Shown piece after piece: positions 51,076 to 59,457 of a stretch of DNA of 59,534 nucleotides. The stretch covers positions 1-59,534 of the forward strand of contig CALXRG010000016.1 of the NCBI GenBank assembly GCA_944390825.1. Direction: 5' to 3'. The stretch's first letter is position 1. Each line of letters opens with the position of its first letter. A program made the translations under genes and the position numbers. The stretch is from an uncultured Akkermansia sp. (GTDB lineage: Bacteria; Verrucomicrobiota; Verrucomicrobiia; Verrucomicrobiales; Akkermansiaceae). The notes under the pieces were generated by a model. The model saw only the letters and a program-made list of their open reading frames with translations, was not told the origin of the DNA and ran no database searches.

Positions 51076-51738
51076 TTATTCATCGTCGCCGCCGATATCG
51101 TCCTTAGCGTCGAATTCCTCAGACTCGGTATCGAAGTTTTCGTCTTCGTACTTCTTGAACTTCTTCACACGCTGAGCAGCAGGAAGCGGGGTGAGCACCA
51201 TCGTGACCGTGTTGCCTGCCAATTTCGCGGGCTGATCCACTTTACCCATGGTCTTCATATCCTCCACCACCTTGGCCATCACCTCCAGGCCGAGCTCCTT
51301 GTGGGCGTTTTCACGATTGCGGAAACGCAACTGGAAGCGCACCTTATGGCCATGATCCAGGAACTGCTCCGTCCGGCCCATCTTGACGTTGTAGTCATTG
51401 ACGTCGGTGCCGACACGGAGTTTGATTTCCTTCATGCGGACAGCTTTTGATTTACTGTTCTTCTGCATTTTGGCCTGCATGTACTTGAACTTGCCGTAGT
51501 CGATGAGTCGGCAGACGGGCGGGTCGGCATTGGGGGCGACTTCCACCAGATCAAGTCCTATTTCTCTGGCTTTGGCCAGAGCTTCACGGGTAGCCATGAC
51601 GCCAAGCTGGTCGCCACCGGCTGTGACTACGCGTACACGGGGTGCACGAATGCGGTCGTTGACGCGGATATTGTTACTTCCCGACTGATCGCGGCGGCCG
51701 CGATTGCCGGAGTGATTGTTTTTCTGCGGGGTTGGCAC
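51076..51738 (-). CDS. infC: Translation initiation factor IF-3
   Basis: Binds the 30S subunit and enforces start-codon and initiator-tRNA selection. 220 residues, beginning with GTG at 51738. The N domain has NNIRVNDRIRAPRVRVV, then GLDLVEVAPNADPPVCRLID and YGKFKY; the C domain has KEIKLRVGTDVNDYNVKMGR and VRFQLRFRNRENAHKELG, all IF-3 hallmarks. A 25-residue acidic tail (KYEDENFDTESEEFDAKDD) is extra compared with typical IF-3. It follows thrS by 66 bases, but the usual rpmI and rplT genes are not downstream; a terminator ends the unit instead. In a genome with many predicted leaderless mRNAs its specificity is of interest. Confidence 0.95.
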   Translation of the reverse strand: MPTPQKNNHSGNRGRRDQSGSNNIRVNDRIRAPRVRVVTAGGDQLGVMATREALAKAREIGLDLVEVAPNADPPVCRLIDYGKFKYMQAKMQKNSKSKAVRMKEIKLRVGTDVNDYNVKMGRTEQFLDHGHKVRFQLRFRNRENAHKELGLEVMAKVVEDMKTMGKVDQPAKLAGNTVTMVLTPLPAAQRVKKFKKYEDENFDTESEEFDAKDDIGGDDE

Positions 51739-51804
51739 GTGTGTGTTTCTTGTTGGGTCAGTATGTTGGCGGGGAACCGGCCCATGCCGGTCCCCCGAAA
51801 GCAG

Positions 51805-53730
51805 TTACGCCAAGTCGCCGGGGTCTTGCGGTTTCATGGCGGGGGCTATCAGGCGCTCTCCGATTTCGCGCATCAGGCTGTTGACGAAGGTTTCTACGGT
51901 CATCGTACCGATGACATCAAGATCGCGGTGGCGGACGGAGACTTTGCCTTCCTCTGCTTCGCGCTGTCCGACAACCACCATGTAGGGTACGCGGTCCAGG
52001 CGGGCATTGCGAATCTTGGCGCCAATCTTGTCCGCATCGTCATCAAGCTTGACCCGCACTCCCTTATTGGCAAGAGTCTCATAGACCTGTTTGGCGAAGT
52101 CTGCCACTTTATCCGAGATGGGCAGTACACGCACCTGCTCGGGAGCGAGCCAAGTGGGGAACTTGCCGGCAAAGTGCTCGATAAGCAGGCCAGTGAAGCG
52201 CTCCATGGAGCCGAAGGGGGCGCGGTGGATCATCACCGGACGGTGGGGCTTGTTGTCCGCCCCCGTGTAGTGCAGATCGAAGCGCTCCGGCAGGTTGTAG
52301 TCGACCTGCACGGTGCCCAGCTGCCAGTCGCGGCCGATGACATCCCGCACGATGAAGTCAATCTTCGGGCCGTAGAAAGCGGCTTCATTCTCCGCCTCGA
52401 TATAGTCAAATCCATTCTCGGTAAGCACCTCGCGCAGCGCCTGCTCAGAGAGCTGCCAGTTCTCCAGAGTGCCGACGTATTTCGGGTCGCTGAATTCTTT
52501 GTCACGCAACGACAGACGCACGCGGTAGTCGTTCATCTGAAGGGTTCCGAGGATGTGCTTAACGATGCCAATGCACTGCTGAACCTCCTGCTTGATCTGG
52601 TCGGGGCGGCAGAAGATGTGAGCATCGTCCTGCGTGAAGCCTCGCACTCGGGTCATGCCCCCCAGCTCTCCGCTCTGCTCCCAACGGTAAACCGTGCCGA
52701 ACTCAGCCAGGCGCACCGGAAGATCGCGGTAGGAGTGGGGATCACTCGCGTAGATGCGGATATGGTGCGGACAGTTCATGGGCTTAAGCATAAAGCCACT
52801 GATAGTCCTGTTATCCAGAGCGTTGAAAAGATCGGCGCAGGTGGCGTTCTCGTCGCGCAGCTTGCGGAAATCGTCCGGGTCAGGGATGGGCGGGTACTGG
52901 CTGTCCTTGTAGTGCTCCCAGTGTCCGCTGGTCATGTAAAGATCCAGCTTACCAATGTTGGGCGTGTAAACCTGGGAGTAGCCAATGCGGTCAAGCTCCT
53001 CCGTGATGAAATCCTGCAGCTCGCGGCGAATGATGGCGCCCTTGGGTTTCCAGAGCACCAGCCCCTGCCCCACCATCTCATCGATGGTGAAGAGACCCAT
53101 CTCGCGGCCCAGTTTGCGGTGATCACGCTTACGGGCTTCCTCAAGGCGCGCAAGGTGCTCATCCAACTGGGTGCGATTCGGGAAGCAGGTGCCATAGATA
53201 CGCTGCAAACGCGGCCCGTTGGCGTCACCCTGGTAGTACGCCGAAGCCACGCTCATGACTTTGAAGGCTTTGCAGTTGCCGGTGCGGCCAACGTGCGGAC
53301 CCGCGCAAAGGTCAGTAAAATCTCCATTGCGATAGATCGAGATCTCCTCGTCCTCAGGAATCCGGTTAAGCAAATCGACCTTGTACTTGGAAGCGACATC
53401 ACGCGGACCGACCGATCCGAGTTCCCCGCGCTGCGCCATGTCCATGGCTTCGGCGCGTGTGACGGTAGTTCGAACGAAGGGCTGGTTTTCTTTGACCACT
53501 TTTTTCATTTCTGCCTCGATGAGGGCAAACTCATCCGAGGAGATGTTGTGATCCAGTTCGATATCGTAGTAGAAGCCGTTCTCCACTGCGGGTCCGGCTG
53601 CCAGCTGAGCCTCCGGCCAGATGCGGCAGATAGCCGTTGCCAGCACGTGCGCACAGGAGTGACGCAGGCGCTCGAGGTCACTGGCCTGATTGCGCTCTTC
53701 CAGAGTCTTTCGTTCTTTGCTTTCTGACAT
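51805..53730 (-). CDS. thrS: Threonyl-tRNA synthetase lacking the TGS domain
   Basis: Charges tRNA-Thr. 641 residues. It starts almost directly with the editing domain: HSCAHVLATA (HxxxH, residues 24-28) and DLCAGPHV. The N-terminal TGS domain of E. coli-type enzymes is missing. The catalytic core has LKPMNCPHHIRIY (zinc Cys), FTQDDAHIF (zinc His), YRWEQSGELGGMTRVRGF (motif 2), and MIHRAPFGSMERF (zinc His and motif 3), followed by the anticodon-binding domain. An insertion-like stretch (QYPPIPDPDDFRKLRDENAT) precedes motif 2. Total length stays normal because of this insertion. Start ATG 53730; a TTGAAA box lies about 45 bases upstream. Operon with infC. Confidence 0.95.
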   Translation of the reverse strand: MSESKERKTLEERNQASDLERLRHSCAHVLATAICRIWPEAQLAAGPAVENGFYYDIELDHNISSDEFALIEAEMKKVVKENQPFVRTTVTRAEAMDMAQRGELGSVGPRDVASKYKVDLLNRIPEDEEISIYRNGDFTDLCAGPHVGRTGNCKAFKVMSVASAYYQGDANGPRLQRIYGTCFPNRTQLDEHLARLEEARKRDHRKLGREMGLFTIDEMVGQGLVLWKPKGAIIRRELQDFITEELDRIGYSQVYTPNIGKLDLYMTSGHWEHYKDSQYPPIPDPDDFRKLRDENATCADLFNALDNRTISGFMLKPMNCPHHIRIYASDPHSYRDLPVRLAEFGTVYRWEQSGELGGMTRVRGFTQDDAHIFCRPDQIKQEVQQCIGIVKHILGTLQMNDYRVRLSLRDKEFSDPKYVGTLENWQLSEQALREVLTENGFDYIEAENEAAFYGPKIDFIVRDVIGRDWQLGTVQVDYNLPERFDLHYTGADNKPHRPVMIHRAPFGSMERFTGLLIEHFAGKFPTWLAPEQVRVLPISDKVADFAKQVYETLANKGVRVKLDDDADKIGAKIRNARLDRVPYMVVVGQREAEEGKVSVRHRDLDVIGTMTVETFVNSLMREIGERLIAPAMKPQDPGDLA

Positions 53731-53890
53731 AAGTTACTAGGTGAGCCCTTACTATCCTACCTTTTGCTCCATTTTTCAAGCATAATCCGTCGGATTGGAG
53801 GAAATGATCGGGGATTTTTCCAAAGAAATGCGTTCCGCTGCACGTTGTGACTGGCGCTCCGCTGGGCGTTGTGACTGGCGCTCGGCTTGC

Positions 53891-54796
53891 TCATGAGCGT
53901 TCGTCGTTATCAACCGTATACCCGGGAAGGCCGTGCGTGCGCGCACGGAATAGGGTACGCATGGCGTTAAGACGCACTTTAAGTCTCCTGTACGGCCACA
54001 GAATGAGGTGGCATATCCCCCTCAGGGTCAGGTAGGACGTGGGGCGATTCGAGACAAAAGTAGGGTGCGTCCCGCTGCCCCCTTCTGCCGTGGCAATATC
54101 CGATGCAATGGAGCCCTGGACAGCCAGCACCGGCCAGATGACATGCACACGTACGCCGAGATCGCTGGACAGGTAGTCGCGGTAGAAGGTATCCGGCCCT
54201 CTGTACCGGGCCATCCACTCCCAGATGTCCGGGCTCTCTGGAAAACGCTCCACGACGATCCGGCCGGCCTCCGCAGAAGCCACATACGCATGGGCGGTCA
54301 GCACGCCCTCAACACGCCAGAACTCGTGCCCTGACTTTTGCGCCAGCCTGAGGCCGTAAGGCCTGACACAGTGATAGCCCAAATACACAAAATAAGGCTC
54401 CCGGAGAGGGCTTAGGAAATCCGGCAGCACCGCCAGCCCGTCCATCGGGGCCAGCTCTGCGTCGTCCTCCATGATCAGAGCATTTCGCCACTTCTTGTCC
54501 ACCACCATTTGCAACGCCTTGCGGTGGGACAAAATGCACCCTCCCAGTCCGCCCCATACACGAGCGCGGTTTTGCGTCCGCTCGCAAAACCAGGGCGCTT
54601 CGCCGTAGCCGGGCAATTCCACCCCTAGGACAGCATCGACACGGTGGACTTTGTCCATGGGCAGCAGGGCTGCATTTTTTTCCAGGAAGTGCTGCCAGCG
54701 ATCCGGCCTCGTGGGCAAATTGATCACCAGTATGGCATCGATGAGATCCCATACGTGGTTGTGTTCTTTCGGGGGCTGGCTGCAGTTCTCCGTCAC
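53891..54796 (-). CDS. Glycosyltransferase family 25 (LPS-type)
   Basis: 301 residues, start GTG 54796. INLPTRPDRWQHFLEKN at the N-terminus, VHRVDAVLGVELPG, GGLGGCILSHRKALQMVV and NALIMEDDAEL (DxD-like motif) are the standard landmarks of GT25 enzymes that add galactose or related sugars in lipooligosaccharide synthesis at the inner face of the membrane. The C-terminus is basic (LILWPYRRLKVRLNAMRTLF) and may contact membrane. An 18-bp tandem duplication (GAAACGAAAGGCTT, at 54811-54824 and 54829-54842) lies just upstream of the GTG. It is 50 bases after the cupin gene, likely one transcript. Confidence 0.88.
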   Translation of the reverse strand: MTENCSQPPKEHNHVWDLIDAILVINLPTRPDRWQHFLEKNAALLPMDKVHRVDAVLGVELPGYGEAPWFCERTQNRARVWGGLGGCILSHRKALQMVVDKKWRNALIMEDDAELAPMDGLAVLPDFLSPLREPYFVYLGYHCVRPYGLRLAQKSGHEFWRVEGVLTAHAYVASAEAGRIVVERFPESPDIWEWMARYRGPDTFYRDYLSSDLGVRVHVIWPVLAVQGSIASDIATAEGGSGTHPTFVSNRPTSYLTLRGICHLILWPYRRLKVRLNAMRTLFRARTHGLPGYTVDNDERS

Positions 54797-54846
54797 GTTC
54801 GCAATCTGTGGAAACGAAAGGCTTTGTAGAAACGAAAGGCTTGATG

Positions 54847-55245
54847 TTATCCTTCTGTCCGTCCGAAATCGTCGCTGAGACGGACAATATCCTCTTCACT
54901 TAGCAGCTCTCCTACCTGAAGTTCCGCAACGACCAGCACTCCGGGGCCCGGATTGATCAGGCGGTGCGCTACGCCTGCGGGGATGTTGGCACTCTCCCCC
55001 ACTGCCAACGCGTACTGATCCGGCCCAACACACACCTCCGCCACGCCGCGGGTCACGACCCAGTGCTCGGCACGGTGGTGATGCAGCTGCAGGGACAGCC
55101 GGCAGCCGGGGTTGACCTCGATGCGTTTTAACACCGAGCGGGGAAAGACCTCCAGAACTTTCCACCTGCCCCAGGGACGCTCAGCCGAGTCCCCCGCTCC
55201 GTAGTGGGACACCTGCTTGATACTTCTGTCAGTTAGTTCACTCAA
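54847..55245 (-). CDS. Mannose-6-phosphate isomerase-type cupin
   Basis: 132 residues, a stand-alone version of the C-terminal cupin of bifunctional GDP-mannose pyrophosphorylase/isomerases. RPWGRWKVLE, RIEVNPGCRLSLQLHHHRAE (metal-binding His residues), HWVVTRGVAEV, and AELQVGELLSEEDIVRLSDDFGR are typical. It could isomerise fructose-6-phosphate and mannose-6-phosphate, or act as a sugar-binding regulator; the catalytic isomerase partner is not here. Start assigned at TTG 55245 with AAGGA about 11 bases upstream; a GTG at 55212 is an alternative. Followed by the GT25 gene, which fits a surface-glycan role. Confidence 0.85.
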   Translation of the reverse strand: MSELTDRSIKQVSHYGAGDSAERPWGRWKVLEVFPRSVLKRIEVNPGCRLSLQLHHHRAEHWVVTRGVAEVCVGPDQYALAVGESANIPAGVAHRLINPGPGVLVVAELQVGELLSEEDIVRLSDDFGRTEG

Positions 55246-55356
55246 AGTAGTCTCTTTCCTTCTGGAAGATTACCCGATTCTTCCGCGTCTTGTCAATAGA
55301 AATCTCGTCGACGGCATCTGTCTTTTCTGATCTTTACCGGTAACTATTTCTGGCAA

Positions 55357-55791
55357 TCACTTTTCCAAACCCAGCCATCGATAAAATCCGCGGGGCAGAA
55401 TCCTGCCGAAAACAGGCACCCCCGGTGCGCTGCGTGAGCTTCCGCCAGCGGCATGTCCGGCACCCGGCGCGAGATGCTGAGCGAAAGAGAGGGCAAGGGA
55501 GGGCAGCAGCAACGCCAGCAGCTGCGCTGCCGCCAATCGGAAGGGGTTGGGGATCTTTCCGTCTTTGGGTATGTTGCTCCGAACCGTCCGATAACCTTTC
55601 CACGCTGCCAGAAGCGCTCCGCCGCAAGTCACGGCAGTCAGGAGCACGGGCGCGGGACGCACGGCTTCGACACTGCCTTTGACGTCGCTGTGCAGAGCCC
55701 CGACAGCGTCCATCACGCCCACGCGTGAAGCAGCCAGGCGTATCAGAATCCGGTTTTTTCCTGTTTGTTCTGGAGGAGCAGACGGAGACAT
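55357..55791 (-). CDS. Small protein of unknown function (YqjK-position)
   Basis: 144 residues from ATG 55791. A central hydrophobic helix (PAPVLLTAVTCGGALLAAWK) is followed by a second (RLAAAQLLALLLPSLALSF), with basic termini. It overlaps the 3' end of the holin-X-like gene by 49 bases in another frame. In enteric bacteria yqjD and yqjE are followed by a small gene yqjK; this is the same position but I see no clear sequence likeness. Probably an inner-membrane protein. Confidence 0.6.
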   Translation of the reverse strand: MSPSAPPEQTGKNRILIRLAASRVGVMDAVGALHSDVKGSVEAVRPAPVLLTAVTCGGALLAAWKGYRTVRSNIPKDGKIPNPFRLAAAQLLALLLPSLALSFAQHLAPGAGHAAGGSSRSAPGVPVFGRILPRGFYRWLGLEK

Positions 55792-56192
55792 TGCAAATCG
55801 TTTTTGACTTCTTTGAGGGTATCGGGAGCCACGGCACCGGGTTTGATGGCGCCTGCAACCCGGAAGAGGATAAAGGCGGCCAAAAGATTGAGCGCACAGC
55901 TGATGGCGGTTGCCCACACCCAGCCGGTGAGGGACGAAAGCAACGTGATCACAAATGCCCAAAAGACAAGGTACGCCACACACAGCACGAACCCCGCCGC
56001 CAGATACAGCAGCGTCCGGATCGTCTGTACCCTGAGGTAGTGGCTGAGCTCCAATGAGAAGAGCTCAGCAAGAGCAGTGAGATGCTCCTGAACGTGAGCG
56101 CACACCTCTCGCGCGTCGCTGCGGGCTGCCTCGCTTCGTTTTCTAAACAAAGCGAGCGCACCTGCCACGCCAAACCAGCCAAATCTTGCCAT
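55743..56192 (-). CDS. YqjE/holin-X family membrane protein
   Basis: 149 residues from ATG 56192 (a GTG lies 15 bases earlier). An N-terminal amphipathic helical part (FRKRSEAARSDAREVCAHVQ, EHLTALAELFSLEL) is followed by two closely spaced membrane helices (about 60-110: LLYLAAGFVLCVAYLVFWAF, WVWATAISCALNLLAAFILF) and a coiled tail. This is the layout of the phage-holin-related YqjE/DUF1469 family. It follows the YqjD-like gene, as in enterobacteria. Role in envelope stress or ribosome association is only inferred. Confidence 0.75.
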   Translation of the reverse strand: MARFGWFGVAGALALFRKRSEAARSDAREVCAHVQEHLTALAELFSLELSHYLRVQTIRTLLYLAAGFVLCVAYLVFWAFVITLLSSLTGWVWATAISCALNLLAAFILFRVAGAIKPGAVAPDTLKEVKNDLQCLRLLLQNKQEKTGF

Positions 56193-56270
56193 ATTCCAAT
56201 CAGTCACGCGCCCGCCGAGCTACCTCCGGTTTACCGGCGGCAACTCTCATGAGACCGTGCAGCCCTGACC

Positions 56271-56615
56271 TCAGTCGCGGCTGCGGCCGAGAAGCAACCC
56301 CACGACAATACCAAGGCCAAGTGCCCCGAGGACAGAACCAGTCGGGTTTGATTTGACGTACTCTTCACCGGCCTTGTGCAGATCCTGAGCCTTGGCGCAC
56401 GTGGCATCCCAGCCCTCATTAATCTGACGGCGGGCGTCGGACGTGTAGGCACGGACGTTGTCGATCTGAGCACCGGCGGCGCGGCGGATCTTGTCGTATT
56501 GCTCGCAGGCAAACTGCCGGGCAGCAGCCAGGCGGTCGCAGGCATCGGGACTGGGAGCGGGAGAGACGGAGGTCTCTGGAGTCACAGCCGTATTGGTCGA
56601 TTCGTTGGTATCCAT
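56271..56615 (-). CDS. YqjD/ElaB-like (DUF883) tail-anchored protein
   Basis: 114 residues. A disordered Ser/Thr/Pro N-terminus (1-25), an amphipathic helical region (CDRLAAARQFACEQYDKIRR, AYTSDARRQINEGWDATCAK), and a C-terminal Gly-rich membrane helix (GSVLGALGLGIVVGLLLGRS) match the ElaB/YqjD/DUF883 family. In E. coli these proteins are inner-membrane, C-tail-anchored and associate with stationary-phase ribosomes. It is the first gene of the YqjD-YqjE-like group. A TATAGG box about 45 bases upstream may be its promoter. Confidence 0.8.
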   Translation of the reverse strand: MDTNESTNTAVTPETSVSPAPSPDACDRLAAARQFACEQYDKIRRAAGAQIDNVRAYTSDARRQINEGWDATCAKAQDLHKAGEEYVKSNPTGSVLGALGLGIVVGLLLGRSRD

Positions 56616-56811
56616 ATTGCTTGGGATGTATGTAGGTATTTCAGTAAGGCCCTATAGAGCCCATTCTCTGTGTGGATTGATTAAAGCACAGCCGAAGGTA
56701 CAAATCAAGCATTCACCGTGTACATGTCAAAAAATACCCCCGATACTACCCCTAATAGATGGAGCAAAGGTCAGTCTGTGTGTCATTTTTACAAAGCGGT
56801 TCATAATTGCC

Positions 56812-56840
56812 TTGCTAAGCAGCAGTGAATCTGCTATCAT
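56812..56840 (+). promoter_or_regulatory. Promoter of carA-purA
   Basis: TTGCTA (56812-56817), 17 bases, TATCAT (56835-56840), 18 bases, then ATG at 56859. The leader is about 12 bases and contains TAAGG directly before the start codon. Confidence 0.65.
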
Positions 56841-56858
56841 TCCACGGCTTAATAAGGC

Positions 56859-58019
56859 ATGAAAGCAATACTAGCACTAGAAGACGGAACGATATTCGAA
56901 GGCGCCTCGTTTGGCGCAGCCGGGACGGTGACGGGTGAAGCCTGCTTCAACACCTCAATGACCGGCTACCAGGAGGTGCTGACGGATCCCTCCTACCGTG
57001 GGCAGATCGTCACGATGACTTATCCCCTTATCGGCAATTACGGCATCAATGAAGCCGACAACGAAAGTGCCTGTCCCCAAGTGCGGGGCTTTGCCATTGC
57101 GGAGCTGGCGCGCCTGCATTCCAACTGGCGGGCGGAGGAGTCCCTGGAGGATTGGATGAGCCGCCACGGGATTCCCGGCATTGAAGGGATAGACACCCGC
57201 AAACTCACCAAACTCCTGCGCACAAACGGAGCCCAGCGTGCCTGCCTCACAACAGAACTGAGCCCGGAAGAAGCCGTCAAGCAGGCCCGGGACTCCGCTC
57301 CCATGAGCGGCTCCGATTTTGTCACGGAGGTTTCCACGCCCGTGAATTATCACTGGGAGGACGAATCCCGGGACTGGAAACTGCCGAACAAAACAGCCGG
57401 AGATTTGACCAACTACGCCGCCCTTCCCCCGGTTCAGTACAAGATTGTCGCCTACGATTTCGGCATCAAACGCAACATACTGCGCTGTTTACGCCGTGAG
57501 GGGTTTGACGTAACCGTCGTCAACGCGTACACCACCGCAGAAGAGGTACTGGCCATGAACCCGGACGGCGTTTTCCTCTCCAATGGCCCGGGCGACCCGT
57601 CCGCTTTGCCCCGCATCCATGAGCAGCTGCGCAAGCTGCTTGGCAAGTTGCCCATTTTTGGCATCTGCCTGGGACACCAGCTTCTCGGTCACGCCTTTGG
57701 CGGCAAAACCTTCAAGCTGAAGTTCGGCCATCGCGGCGGCAACCAACCGGTCAAAGACCTCCGCACCGGACAGGTAGCCATCACGTCGCAAAATCATGGC
57801 TTTGCGGTCGATCCCGACTCGCTTCCCGACGACGTGGAGGTCACCCACATCAACCTCAACGACGGTACCGTCGAGGGACTCAAGCACAAGCAGATGCCCA
57901 TCTTCTGCGTGCAATACCACCCGGAAGCGGCTCCGGGTCCGAAGGACGCCTCCTATTTCTTTGGCGAATTCATCGACCTCATCCGGGACTTCCGCGCCGG
58001 CAAGTACAGCCAATCCTAA
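56859..58019 (+). CDS. carA: Carbamoyl-phosphate synthase small subunit
   Basis: Glutaminase subunit that supplies ammonia to CarB for carbamoyl phosphate, used for pyrimidines and arginine. 386 residues. The N-terminal domain has MTGYQEVLTDPSYRGQIVTM, then YPLIGNYGI; the class I amidotransferase domain has FLSNGPGDPSA, GICLGHQLLGHAFGG (Cys nucleophile), SQNHGFAVD and FCVQYHPEAAPGPKD (His-Glu). carB is not adjacent; purA follows after 17 bases and is probably cotranscribed. Confidence 0.97.
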   Translation: MKAILALEDGTIFEGASFGAAGTVTGEACFNTSMTGYQEVLTDPSYRGQIVTMTYPLIGNYGINEADNESACPQVRGFAIAELARLHSNWRAEESLEDWMSRHGIPGIEGIDTRKLTKLLRTNGAQRACLTTELSPEEAVKQARDSAPMSGSDFVTEVSTPVNYHWEDESRDWKLPNKTAGDLTNYAALPPVQYKIVAYDFGIKRNILRCLRREGFDVTVVNAYTTAEEVLAMNPDGVFLSNGPGDPSALPRIHEQLRKLLGKLPIFGICLGHQLLGHAFGGKTFKLKFGHRGGNQPVKDLRTGQVAITSQNHGFAVDPDSLPDDVEVTHINLNDGTVEGLKHKQMPIFCVQYHPEAAPGPKDASYFFGEFIDLIRDFRAGKYSQS

Positions 58020-58036
58020 TTTTTCTCAATACCAGC

Positions 58037-59311
58037 ATGAATACACTCGTTATCGGCTCCCAGTGGGGCGATGAAGGCAAAGGCAAAGTCATTGATTTCC
58101 TCACCGAAACAGCTGACTTTGTCGTACGCAGCCAAGGCGGCAGCAATGCCGGCCACACCGTGATTGCCAACGGCAAAAAATACGTCCTCCACCTGGTACC
58201 ATCCGGCATCCTGTGGCAGGGCAAGGTGAATGTCATCGGCAATGGCGTCGTCATCAACCCGACTTCTCTCGTGGAGGAAATGCAGTACCTGCGCGATCTC
58301 GGCGTCAGCATCACACCCGACAATCTACTGATCTCCGATCGCGCTCACGTGGTACTTCCCATCCACAAGGAGATCGACGCTGCACAGGAGGAAGCTCTGG
58401 GGGACCAGAAAATCGGCACCACCAAGCAAGGCATCGGGCCAACCTACGCCGACAAAGCCCGCCGCATCGGCATCCGCATGGCAGATTTCGTCGACCCGGT
58501 GCGCCTGCGTCAAGTACTGGAAGCTCGCATAAAAACAGCGAACGAAGAACTGGTGCGCCTCGGCTGGCCTGCAGCAGATCCCCGTGTCACGCTTGATGCG
58601 GTCATGGCCGCAGCCGATGTCCTGCGTCCTCACATCTGCAACACAATCCCCGTGCTCAACAAAGGCATCAGCGCTGGCAAGACCGTACTCTTCGAAGGAG
58701 CTCAGGGCGCCATGCTGGATATCGACTTCGGCACCTACCCCTTCGTCACCAGCTCGAACACGAGCGCCGGAGGCTGCTGCACAGGCTCCGGCGTTCCCCC
58801 CACCCGCATCGACAAAATCATCGGCGTATGCAAAGCCTACACCACCCGCGTAGGCGCTGGCCCCTTCGCTACGGAGGATTCGGAAATCGCCGACTACCTG
58901 CACGGTCTTGGGCGTGAGTTCGGCGCGACGACGGGGCGCCCCCGCCGCTGTGGTTGGGCGGACGGCGTTGTCCTGCGCTACTCTTCCATGTTCAACGGAT
59001 TCAACGAGATGTCCATGACCAATCTCGACGGACTCGATGAGATGTCTACCATCAAAATCTGCACCGCATACCGCCTGGGCGACGAAGTGCTCGAATACCC
59101 GCCGGCACTCATCGAAGACTGGGAGCAGTGCGAGCCGATCTATGAGGAACTCCCCGGCTGGCAACAGGACATCACACAGTGCACCACATGGGAGCAGCTG
59201 CCGGCCAACTGCCAGGCCTATGTCAAGCGTTTCGGAGAAATCATCGGCTGTCCTGTCGGCTCAGTAGGCGTAGGTCCTGACCGTGAGCAGACGATTCAGG
59301 TGCCGCATTAA
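58037..59311 (+). CDS. purA: Adenylosuccinate synthetase
   Basis: Makes adenylosuccinate from IMP, aspartate and GTP, the first committed step to AMP. 424 residues. GSQWGDEGKGKVIDFL (P-loop and catalytic Asp), NAGHTV (catalytic His), GTTKQGIGPTYADKARR, LFEGAQGAMLDIDFGTYPFV, and TTGRPRRCGWAD are all present, in the order expected. Start ATG 58037 lies 17 bases past carA without strong Shine-Dalgarno, consistent with coupling to carA. A strong terminator follows. Confidence 0.97.
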   Translation: MNTLVIGSQWGDEGKGKVIDFLTETADFVVRSQGGSNAGHTVIANGKKYVLHLVPSGILWQGKVNVIGNGVVINPTSLVEEMQYLRDLGVSITPDNLLISDRAHVVLPIHKEIDAAQEEALGDQKIGTTKQGIGPTYADKARRIGIRMADFVDPVRLRQVLEARIKTANEELVRLGWPAADPRVTLDAVMAAADVLRPHICNTIPVLNKGISAGKTVLFEGAQGAMLDIDFGTYPFVTSSNTSAGGCCTGSGVPPTRIDKIIGVCKAYTTRVGAGPFATEDSEIADYLHGLGREFGATTGRPRRCGWADGVVLRYSSMFNGFNEMSMTNLDGLDEMSTIKICTAYRLGDEVLEYPPALIEDWEQCEPIYEELPGWQQDITQCTTWEQLPANCQAYVKRFGEIIGCPVGSVGVGPDREQTIQVPH

Positions 59312-59360
59312 GAAGCGCGGCATCTCCTTCCTCCCCGTCACATTATCCGCTCTTGTTTTC

Positions 59361-59406
59361 CATCCTCCCCTGCTCCGTATCTGACGCGGGGGAGGATGCT
59401 TTTATG
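59361..59406 (+). terminator. Terminator of carA-purA
   Basis: CATCCTCCCC (59361-59370) pairs with GGGGAGGATG (59389-59398), extended by TGC/GCG; CTTTTATGTCTTTT follows. It ends 49 bases and more past the purA stop. Confidence 0.85.
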
Positions 59407-59457
59407 TCTTTTGCCTGTACCGTAAGCACTCAACCAAAACCATTGTAGACGGACAGT

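Noticed and set aside
51712..53727. 671-codon open frame on the plus strand
   Set aside because: Exactly antisense to thrS, which has all its catalytic motifs; the plus frame shows no domain or signal and arises from GC-rich codon structure.
53731..53890. T-box leader for thrS
   Set aside because: The space is about 160 bases, shared with the GT25 gene end, with no T-box consensus or specifier hairpin seen.
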